Source: Nocardiopsis prasina DSM 43845
GTDB lineage: Bacteria; Actinomycetota; Actinomycetes; Streptosporangiales; Streptosporangiaceae
DNA: 64,000 nt
Assembly (NCBI RefSeq): GCF_000341265.1
Contig: NZ_ANAE01000143.1
Span: forward strand, 1 to 64,000
Reading direction: 5' to 3'
Under the pieces are notes generated by a model that did not search any database, was not told the DNA's origin, and worked only from the letters and a program-made list of their open reading frames with translations. Positions within the stretch are counted from its first letter, which is position 1. Each line of letters starts with the position of its first letter. A program made the translations under genes and the position numbers. Positions 1 to 6,771 of this stretch are shown in pieces.

Positions 1-1180
1 GTGGCGGCTTCTCGGGCGTTGTTAAGCGCTTCCTCGTAATACCCTAGCTCCGCCATCTGGTTGCCGAGGTTGTTCAGCACTGTGGCTAGATTGGGCAGGT
101 AGGCGGCAGGGATCTGCTCGACCAAACTTCGGAATAGTTGAGCAGCTTCTTGGGTGCTTTCGAGTGCTTCTTCGTGCTGTCCTATCTTTGCCCTTACTGT
201 CGCGAGATCGTTGAGTGATCCGGCTAGGTTGGGGAGGTACGCTGCGGGGTTTTTGGTGGCTAGTGAGCGGCGGATGGCAACGGCTTCTTGTGCGGGTTCT
301 AGTGCTTCTTGGTGTCGTCCTATCTCTGCCAGTCTGTTGCCGAGGTTGTTTAGTGATCCGGCTAGGTTGGGGAGGTAGGCTGCGGGGTTTTGTTCGACCA
401 GGTATCGGTAAATTTGGGCGGCTTCTTGTGCGGGTTCTAGTGCTTCTTGGTGTCGTCCTGTCTCTGCCAGTCTGTTGCCGAAGTTGTCCAGCACAGTGGC
501 TAGGTTGGGGAGGTAGGCTGCGGGGTTTTGTTCGACCAGGTATCGGTAAATTTGGGCGGCTTCTTGTGCGGGTTCTAGTGCTTCTTGGTGTCGTCCTATC
601 TCTGCCAGTCTGTTGCCGAGGTTGGTCAACGCCATGGCTAGGTTGGGGAGGTACGCTGCGGGGTTTTTGGTGGCTAGTGAGCGGCGGATGGCAACGGCTT
701 CTTGTGCGGGTTCTAGTGCTTCTTGGTGTCGTCCTATCTCTGCCAGTCTGTTGCCGAAGTTGTTTAGTGATCCGGCTAGGTCGGGGAAGTAGGTTGCGGG
801 GTCTTGTTCGGCTAGGGTTCGGCTGATAGTTACGGCTTGTTGGGCGTTTATGAGTGCTTCCTCGTACCGTCCTAGTTCTGCTAGTTGGTTGCCGAGGTTG
901 TCCAGTGATCCGGCTAGGTCGGGGAAGTAGGTTGCGGGGTCTTGTTCGGCTAGGGTTCGGCTGATAGTTACGGCTTGTTGGGCGTTTATGAGTGCTTCCT
1001 CGTACCGTCCTAGTTCTGCTAGTTGGTTGCCGAGGTTGTCCAGTGATCCGGCTAGGTCGGGGAAGTAGGTTGCGGGGTCTTGTTCGGCTAGGGTTCGGCG
1101 GATGTTGACAGATTCCTGGGAAGGCGCAAGGGCTTCTTCTCGCTGCCCTTCCTCCGACAGGCGGATAGCAAGGTTGTGAA
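1..1180 (-). repeat. Tandem 138-nt repeats encoding TPR units
   Basis: Nine copies of a 138-nt unit, with equivalent points near 73, 211, 349, 487, 625, 763, 901, 1039 and 1177. The array continues past the left edge. Each unit encodes a 46-residue helical hairpin with the pattern NLxxxLxNLGNxLAExGRxxEAL, a TPR of the FxTPR/TPR_10 style. Adjacent copies are nearly identical as DNA: 766 to about 961 matches 904 to about 1099 base for base, and the unit from about 211 is repeated almost exactly three units later at about 625. Base composition is clearly poorer in G+C than in flanking genes. The identity suggests recent duplication or gene conversion, and copy-number changes would stay in frame. 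Confidence 0.95.
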
Positions 1181-3350
1181 GTGATCCGGCTAGGCCCGGC
1201 AAGAAAGTCTGTGGGTACCGTTCGGCGATCTCACGCAACGCGGATATACCCGCGTAGCCAGCTTCTTGTGCGTGTTCGACTAGATGCACCCACAGATACC
1301 GAGGGAGAACATTGGGAGAATCCTCTCCGACCGCATCCAGGATCTCCCGAGCAAGACCAGCCAACTTTACCGCGACGGCCTCTTCCGGCGAAGCATCGTC
1401 GGTGGTAGGAGCCAATCCACGTAGATACTGGATGAACTCCTGGTGGAAGAGCCGGTAGATCGGCCGTTCCCCATCGCCGTCCTCAACGATGTAGCGACGG
1501 AAGCGGGCCAGGCACCTTTCCACATCTGCGCGCTCATACGAGCGGTGGGGGTGCAGGGCCCCAGTGATCGCGCACCAGATGTCCACGGGCACGCCCCGCC
1601 CCCGTCCCCAGGCAAGGGCGCTCAGAAGCTCACGCGGTACCGGGCCACCAGACAGCACCGAGATGTCCGCCTCGAACGCCTCCGTGATCGTGGTCGGCAG
1701 GTCGGTCGCCCACTCGGCAGGTGAGCGGTGGGACAGCCAGTCGACCGTGATACGGGCGAACAGGAACCCGCCGTCGTTGTCGTCTGCGGGAACAACCAGG
1801 GCACTGGCTGTGGTGTGGGCCCGTTCCTCGGTTGCCGCGTCGACTCGGCTTAGCCGCCGGATGACGTACTTGCGGATGTCATCCCTGGTCGACCGCTGCT
1901 CGGCCAGGTCCACGTAAGTGAACGGGCGAGCCGACACCGCCTGTTGGGCAAGCAGGTCCCGCAGGGGCCGGTAGACGCGCTGCGGCTGACCGTCCTCGCC
2001 GGTGCTCTGCACGAGGATGCTCCTCGGACGTGAGGCGAGCAGCAGCCGTACTTCCTCGGACAGAGGCTGGATGAGCCTGCTCACCAGTTCCCATCCGAGG
2101 TCGTCGGAGACCGCCTCGTCCAGGCCGTCGAGGACGACGATGGGAGAAACCTCCTTCGGCGTCTTCTTGAGCTCGGCGAGGAGGTCGGTGGGGTTGCCGG
2201 GCTCTGGAAATCCGAATGCCTTGGCCAACTCCTTAGCGATTCCCGTGGCGTCCAGACCGCGCAGGTGCAGGGTGGTGTACACAATCCCTTCCCCAGGATC
2301 TGGGGACTCGTGATCCCATCCGGGGGTTTCCATGACCTGGGTGCGGGTCTGCGGGTTGGACAACGCCGCGATGTGTCCCACCACGGCGGATTTGCCGCTT
2401 CCGGCGGGGCCGGTGACCAGGCAGAGCCCCGGCCGGGGATCGGCCATCCACTCAGTGACCTGGGAGAGCACCGTGCGGCGGCCGGTGAAGAACCACTCGT
2501 CGGCGTCGATGCTCCCGCCTGAGCGGGCGGCCTCGGCCAGATGCGCGTCGATCAGGCGGGGACGCGCAGGCCCACTCCAGCGGGGGTTGAGGAACATGCG
2601 ATCTGCTGTCCCCGCCGTGACGGGTATGGGTTTGTTGTCGGAAGAGCCAAGCCAGGCCCGGCCGACCGCGTCCAGCAGGTCATTACCGGTGAGGAACTTG
2701 TTGTTCGGGGACCAGACCACGCTGTAGCGGCCCTCTGCCTCCGTTTCTGGGCCGTGTTGGAGCAGGTGGTTGATCGTGTTGATCAGTGCACCCGCACCCT
2801 CGGCTCGCTCCCGGGGCCAGCAGCTGGCGATGTAGCCCAGCCACACATGGGGGGCCTCGGGGCTCTGGGAGGTCTCCTTCAGACGCTCCATCTCCTGGTG
2901 TATCTGGGCGCTGATCCCGTCGCCGGAATAGCACGTGTCGACGATGACCAGTCTTTGGTAAGGGACGGGGACAATGGTTTCAGTCGCGTCGGTGCGCGCG
3001 GTGAGGTACTCGGTGAGCGCGGCCAAAGGGATGTTGCGCGGTGTTCCTGTGGGGCCTGTGCCGGTGAGCACGAGCTGTGGCCCCCTGGCCGCATGCCCCG
3101 ACCAGACAAGTACGGCAGGTCCGCGGTCGCGTTCACGGCGCCACCGGGCCGCCCACTGTTCACAGGCGTCCTGCACGGCGTCGGCGCTGGTGGGGTCGGC
3201 GACCACCACGTCCGTGTAGCCGGAGCCGGAGAACAGCTCGGCGAGTTTTTTCACTTGTGGGATCGCTGTGGGCAGGTCGTTGTACTCACCGGCCTCGTAC
3301 TTGCCCACCCCGAAGGCCAATAGGGAGCCGGACGGCGTCTTGTCAGACAT
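1..3350 (-). CDS. Caspase-like / NACHT-type STAND ATPase / TPR protein (partial, 3' end outside window)
   Basis: Open frame of at least 1116 codons starting at the ATG at 3350, with no stop before the left edge. Residues 1-240 form a caspase-like (peptidase C14) domain. The catalytic pair is visible: H86 in VWSGHAARG and C140 in VIVDTCYSGDG. Residues about 285-660 are a STAND NTPase with Walker A GPAGSGKSAV (about 314-323), Walker B IVVLDGLDEA (about 404-413), a sensor-like LLLASRPR, and a winged-helix-like segment ending RLFHQEFIQYLRG. From about residue 700 to the edge are 46-residue TPR units. Family logic suggests the repeats sense a ligand, the ATPase oligomerises and the caspase executes. 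The start overlaps the lipase stop by 8 nt, so the two are translationally coupled. The trigger and substrate are unknown. An antiphage or cell-death role is inferred from architecture only. Confidence 0.9.
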   Translation of the reverse strand, partial: MSDKTPSGSLLAFGVGKYEAGEYNDLPTAIPQVKKLAELFSGSGYTDVVVADPTSADAVQDACEQWAARWRRERDRGPAVLVWSGHAARGPQLVLTGTGPTGTPRNIPLAALTEYLTARTDATETIVPVPYQRLVIVDTCYSGDGISAQIHQEMERLKETSQSPEAPHVWLGYIASCWPRERAEGAGALINTINHLLQHGPETEAEGRYSVVWSPNNKFLTGNDLLDAVGRAWLGSSDNKPIPVTAGTADRMFLNPRWSGPARPRLIDAHLAEAARSGGSIDADEWFFTGRRTVLSQVTEWMADPRPGLCLVTGPAGSGKSAVVGHIAALSNPQTRTQVMETPGWDHESPDPGEGIVYTTLHLRGLDATGIAKELAKAFGFPEPGNPTDLLAELKKTPKEVSPIVVLDGLDEAVSDDLGWELVSRLIQPLSEEVRLLLASRPRSILVQSTGEDGQPQRVYRPLRDLLAQQAVSARPFTYVDLAEQRSTRDDIRKYVIRRLSRVDAATEERAHTTASALVVPADDNDGGFLFARITVDWLSHRSPAEWATDLPTTITEAFEADISVLSGGPVPRELLSALAWGRGRGVPVDIWCAITGALHPHRSYERADVERCLARFRRYIVEDGDGERPIYRLFHQEFIQYLRGLAPTTDDASPEEAVAVKLAGLAREILDAVGEDSPNVLPRYLWVHLVEHAQEAGYAGISALREIAERYPQTFLPGLAGSLHNLAIRLSEEGQREEALAPSQESVNIRRTLAEQDPATYFPDLAGSLDNLGNQLAELGRYEEALINAQQAVTISRTLAEQDPATYFPDLAGSLDNLGNQLAELGRYEEALINAQQAVTISRTLAEQDPATYFPDLAGSLNNFGNRLAEIGRHQEALEPAQEAVAIRRSLATKNPAAYLPNLAMALTNLGNRLAEIGRHQEALEPAQEAAQIYRYLVEQNPAAYLPNLATVLDNFGNRLAETGRHQEALEPAQEAAQIYRYLVEQNPAAYLPNLAGSLNNLGNRLAEIGRHQEALEPAQEAVAIRRSLATKNPAAYLPNLAGSLNDLATVRAKIGQHEEALESTQEAAQLFRSLVEQIPAAYLPNLATVLNNLGNQMAELGYYEEALNNAREAA

Positions 3351-4710
3351 CGGTGTCCTTCGTGTCGGTGACCAGCAGCAGGTGGGTGACGGCTGACCTG
3401 CGGTCGGATCGCAGGTGGGTCCGCACCCGGTAGGCGCCCGGGGCGAGGTTGTTGTAGGTGGCGCCGTAGCGGCCACCTCCCAGGTTGCGGAGTGGGCGCG
3501 GGGCGGCATCGTCCTCGTTGGCGTCCACCGGAGTGACGGTCGCGGCCACTCGTAGATCGTCGTCCTCGGCGCACGCTTCCAGGGTGAACGGTTCACTGGG
3601 CGCCAGGACGTCGGGGGCGTCCACACCTAGGTTGTTGCGGCCCACGCCCCGGTAGTCCTTGTCCTTCGCTGTCAGGCACGTCCAGATCTGGTCGCGCACC
3701 GACTGGCGGTTCTGCAGGGATCCGTGCTTGTCCACATGCCCGATTTCGGCTGCCTGAGACCCGGCGGGCCGGGCCGCGAACCTGGCCACGGTCCCATCGC
3801 CGTGGGGAACATCGCCGTCGATCTCGACGGAAGCGGTCAGCTTCTCCCCGTCCAGACCTCCGGTGACCATGGTGGGCTGGCGCTGGCCGACGACGGCATG
3901 GTGGGTGTAAAGGGTGTTATCAGTGCGCAGCTCCTCGTGCAGCCGGACGGCGTCCCGTAGCAGGTTCCGGTTCACCCCGGGTAGGTCGGTGGTGTGCGCG
4001 GCCACGCGTGCGCCGTCTTGCAGGATGCACCTGTAGTCCGGGGCGAGCTGGTGCAGCGAGGGCAGCGAGCGTGCCACACCGGACAGGTCGAAGCCAAGGA
4101 CTTTCTTGTCGTTGACCAGGTTGGTGAGTGCGTCGAAGGACCCCTGGAACGGGGTGCCCAGCGTGATGAGCGACCGGGTGGGGACCGGGTCGGGCAGGTT
4201 GTTGATGCTGTACCGGGCGATCAGCCCGCCCATCGAGTGGCACAGGAACACCACCCGCGCCTCCTGGTTGCGTGGATGGTGGGCGCGCCAGCGCTCCAGG
4301 GCCAGTTGGGCGGTGCGTTTGAGTTCTCGGGCATTGTAACGGACCGACAGCCGCCAGTCGTAGGGGAACGCGACCAGGTTTCCAGGCACCTCGCCCTTGG
4401 CGGGGGTGAGGGTGAACTCGCGCTGCAACCACGCGAACAGGTTCTGGTAGCCGTCCACCGCCGCTCCGATGCCGGGCAGGATGTGCAGGTCCTGTATCAG
4501 TCCGGTGGCGGTGACCCCGTCGCCGGGGTGGTCGTCGCCGATGTCGTCGGGCAGGGCCAGCTTTCGCACGGATCTGCCGAACGTCGTGATCCCCCGCAGG
4601 AGCGCCGTTCCGGACAGGCCCCAGACTTCCGTGTCGTCCTTGTCTGCCAGGAGGCTTCCGGTGATACCGGGGACCACGATCACCACGTCATCGACTTGTT
4701 CGCACTGCAC
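3343..4710 (-). CDS. LCAT/PGAP1-like alpha/beta-hydrolase (lipase or acyltransferase) with C-terminal beta-sandwich
   Basis: 455 aa from a GTG at 4710, which has AAGGGA 6 nt upstream. An upstream ATG at 4860 would add about 50 low-complexity residues and is less likely. The N-terminus reads VVIVVPGITGSLL, as in lecithin:cholesterol acyltransferase-type hydrolases. The nucleophile elbow is CHSMGG (Ser159), with FPYDWR upstream. Candidate acid and base residues lie in HGDGTVARF (about 303-311) and GHVDKHGSL (about 324-332). The last 90 residues resemble an Ig-like beta-sandwich. No signal peptide or membrane segment is visible, so it should be cytosolic. Its 3' end overlaps the caspase-STAND gene by 8 nt. 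Inference: it is a second effector or partner acting on membrane lipid within the same system. Confidence 0.82.
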   Translation of the reverse strand: MQCEQVDDVVIVVPGITGSLLADKDDTEVWGLSGTALLRGITTFGRSVRKLALPDDIGDDHPGDGVTATGLIQDLHILPGIGAAVDGYQNLFAWLQREFTLTPAKGEVPGNLVAFPYDWRLSVRYNARELKRTAQLALERWRAHHPRNQEARVVFLCHSMGGLIARYSINNLPDPVPTRSLITLGTPFQGSFDALTNLVNDKKVLGFDLSGVARSLPSLHQLAPDYRCILQDGARVAAHTTDLPGVNRNLLRDAVRLHEELRTDNTLYTHHAVVGQRQPTMVTGGLDGEKLTASVEIDGDVPHGDGTVARFAARPAGSQAAEIGHVDKHGSLQNRQSVRDQIWTCLTAKDKDYRGVGRNNLGVDAPDVLAPSEPFTLEACAEDDDLRVAATVTPVDANEDDAAPRPLRNLGGGRYGATYNNLAPGAYRVRTHLRSDRRSAVTHLLLVTDTKDTDV

Positions 4711-5316
4711 GCGCTGTCCCTTCTGGGGCGAGAGAACCGTGCATCCTAGTTGGCTGCTGCACGGTTTCGCGCTCTGGTTCCGTGTTGAGCTTGTTCTGGT
4801 CGTAGGTGAAGCCGGTCGGTGATGGTTGTTCCTGCAGGGTGCTGTTTGCCCGTGTGCCATGCTTCTGGGGTAGAGCCTGACGATAGGTAGGAGACTTTGT
4901 CGTAGCTACCCGCCACAGCGTGACGGTGATGGCTCCTGCTCAGGAGGTGGCTTTCCACTCGCTGCGGGTGGTGGGGCGCCGTCGAACAACAGCCCGGCTC
5001 CCAACGTGGCCAGAACGCGATGGTTTCCGGTGGTACGCAGGTCCAGTCACGCCATCTGATTGTGGCGCGTGAAGGCTGGCGGGGTAAGGGGTTTTGGTAG
5101 AAACGGCCGGATACGGCCTATAGGACGGCGCAGTACCCCTGGGCCTAGGGCCCGCGTGTGGGGGCGGCTGTGGGGCGCTGGCGGGCGGACACGGGCTGCC
5201 CTGTCCCGGGGCCCACAAGGTCAAGGCCTGGCAAAGTGCTCCGCGAGGTGGACCCCCACCTGCACTCACCTTGTACTGGGGAGCACACCAGGAGCACACT
5301 GGCCCCGGAAACGCCG
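4711..5316. other. Intergenic region between accessory module and tRNA-Arg
   Basis: About 600 nt without a gene I can support. Minus-strand frames here have biased composition, no good ribosome binding site and no recognisable domain. It must contain the promoter of the lipase/caspase pair, probably in the less GC-rich stretch 4711-4930. If the module entered by integration at the tRNA, an attachment site or integrase relic would be expected between 4990 and 5366. I do not see a convincing copy of the tRNA 3' end here. Confidence 0.5.
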
Positions 5317-5340
5317 CGAGGACCTCTTTCGAGGTCCTCG
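5317..5340 (-). terminator. Hairpin terminator of tRNA-Arg
   Basis: Perfect 10-bp inverted repeat (arms 5317-5326 and 5331-5340, CGAGGACCTC / GAGGTCCTCG) with a 4-nt loop. It lies 27 nt beyond the CCA end of the minus-strand tRNA-Arg gene, the usual position for its terminator. Confidence 0.75.
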
Positions 5341-5366
5341 TGTACCCCGTATGACCTGGGGTTTTG

Positions 5367-5442
5367 TGGTGCACCCAGCAGGATTCGAACCTGCGACCGT
5401 CGGATTAGAAGTCCGATGCTCTATCCACTGAGCTATGGGTGC
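5367..5442 (-). tRNA. tRNA-Arg (anticodon TCT)
   Basis: 76-nt cloverleaf read on the minus strand. The acceptor arms GCACCCA and TGGGTGC pair, the anticodon loop is CTTCTAA (anticodon TCT), and the T-loop is GGTTCGAATCC. The discriminator A and an encoded CCA tail are present at 5370-5367. The 3' end faces the accessory module at 1-4710, and 3' ends of tRNA-Arg genes are frequent integration sites in actinobacteria. Confidence 0.97.
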
Positions 5443-5947
5443 TCGGTTCAATTGTGGCGCCTGGTCGCGCTGTGTGGCCGACCTGTGACCTGGGGATGCG
5501 GCGTGTGCCGCTGGTCCCTCGGTGAGACATCCTAGGGCATTCGGCGGATGTCGCCCAAGGGAGGGCAAAGTCTGACCAACTACGGTGATTCGTAGTTGCG
5601 TCTCGTTACCACGTGTGTTCCACCAAATCGGTCGCTATGGGCTTCGCGCACCACGTTACCGGTGATTAACCCCTGGTGCGCTGCTGTGCGACGGGTGTTT
5701 CGTGAACTCCAGGGTGCTCGCCGGCGTCGGGGGTCACTCTGAGGCTCAGAAGATCCACCACTGGCCTATCAGTGACGCCACCGTGAACAGCATGCTCCTG
5801 CCTTCCAGGGTCGACTCTAGGCTGCTCTACGTGTATGGGCGAATACATTGCGTGGCAAACGCGGGTTTGCAGGGGTTTGGTGGTGCCCAGGGGCGCTGTT
5901 GACCGGCGGAGGGGAGGGGGCTGCTCGAACGCCGGTCAGCGTGGAAT
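5443..5947. other. Intergenic region upstream of tRNA-Arg
   Basis: About 500 nt with no supported gene. It holds the minus-strand promoter of tRNA-Arg and an inverted repeat at 5578-5597 (AACTACG, 6-nt loop, CGTAGTT). The part around 5560-5860 is less GC-rich than neighbouring sequence. No protein family is recognisable in any frame. Confidence 0.5.
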
Positions 5948-5979
5948 CCAGGATCGGCCGCCTTGGCGGCCGATCCTGG
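5948..5979 (-). terminator. Strong hairpin after the 5986-6495 gene
   Basis: Perfect 15-bp stem (arms 5948-5962 and 5965-5979, CCAGGATCGGCCGCC and its complement) with a two-base gap, so the real loop opens a few pairs. It begins 7 nt beyond the stop codon of the minus-strand membrane protein gene. Confidence 0.85.
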
Positions 5980-5985
5980 GAGGGT

Positions 5986-6495
5986 TCAGGACGCGAGACT
6001 GCGCGCGTAGTTGACCTGCTGGTTGACGTGCTGCACGTAGGACCGGTTGCTCACCATGATCTGCGTGGCGTGGTAGTGACCGCCGCCCTGCACGGTGACC
6101 TGGACGTGTCCGGTGGTCTTGTCCTCCTTGACGAGGAGGATGAGCAGGCCCAGGAGGCAGGTCCACCAGAAGATCAGGATGGCGACGATGATCGCCCACA
6201 CGGGGGTGGTCCGCTCCGTGCGGCTCATGTCGCTGATGGTCCAGACGGTCCCCTGGATGGGGAAGCGGCCGGACGGGGTGATCACGGTGTTCTGCGTGAT
6301 CGCGATGTCCCCGATGGTGTCGAGGGTGGGTTCGTGCGGCATGCCGCCGTCGTGGGGCTGGTACCCGCCGGTGGGGGCTCCGTAGGGCTCCAGTTGGCCG
6401 CCGGTGTGCTGTTCGGGGGGCTGGCCCCAGCCGGGGGTTCCACCGCTGGGCTGCTGCCAGGGCTCGCCCTGAGGGGGGTCGGGGTACTGGTTCAT
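5986..6495 (-). CDS. Membrane protein with Gln/Pro/Gly-rich N-terminus, unknown function
   Basis: 169 aa. Residues 1-60 are rich in Q, P and G (MNQYPDPPQGEPWQQPSGG). A short beta-like segment follows, then one long hydrophobic stretch (WAIIVAILIFWWTCLLGLLI, about residues 100-120) and a charged tail containing HVQVTVQGGGHYHATQI. This architecture is common in uncharacterised actinobacterial envelope proteins, and I do not recognise a named family. On the minus strand, CACAAT sits 6 nt before the ATG, so the mRNA may be leaderless. It stands alone with its own terminator. Confidence 0.8.
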   Translation of the reverse strand: MNQYPDPPQGEPWQQPSGGTPGWGQPPEQHTGGQLEPYGAPTGGYQPHDGGMPHEPTLDTIGDIAITQNTVITPSGRFPIQGTVWTISDMSRTERTTPVWAIIVAILIFWWTCLLGLLILLVKEDKTTGHVQVTVQGGGHYHATQIMVSNRSYVQHVNQQVNYARSLAS

Positions 6496-6690
6496 GGGCC
6501 GATTGTGTCAAAGGAGTTCTCCGTGACCGGTGCCCGGCGGCGCAACGAATGAGGTTGTGGCCGGTTGTGGCCAGTGCCCACGGTGAGTGTCGGCGGCGGT
6601 GCAGGGTGCTCATGCGTGTTTTCGCAGGTGTGTCCCGGGTCACCGCAAACCAGGCTTTTGGGGGACCGGGGTCCACTTTCCGTGGGCAAA

Positions 6691-6707
6691 TGTGAAAGAC
6701 TTTCGCA
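6691..6707 (+). promoter_or_regulatory. Palindrome upstream of the penicillin acylase gene
   Basis: TGTGAAAG-A-CTTTCGCA, a 17-bp near-perfect inverted repeat (one mismatch between arms) in a locally AT-rich stretch 65-80 nt upstream of the acylase ATG. Size and position suit a repressor operator. No regulator gene is adjacent, so the binding protein is unknown. Confidence 0.4.
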
Positions 6708-6771
6708 CTTTGTGTACCGGTGCGTAACATGCGGCTGATCCATCGCCCGAACCCCCTGGTGGTGACCGCAC

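Noticed and set aside
215-826. Long plus-strand open frame of 203 codons with internally repeated Leu/Arg-rich sequence
   Set aside because: It is the antisense shadow of the TPR array. Its repeats are exactly the 138-nt units, and the minus frame carries all family motifs and runs on into the caspase-STAND protein.
1-1180. Possible CRISPR array because of regular repeats
   Set aside because: The whole 138-nt period is repetitive with no unique spacers, no short palindromic repeat and no cas gene; every unit is in-frame coding TPR.
4746-4860. N-terminal extension of the lipase to the ATG at 4860
   Set aside because: It adds about 50 low-complexity residues with no ribosome binding site, while the GTG at 4710 has AAGGGA at 6 nt and homology begins right after it.
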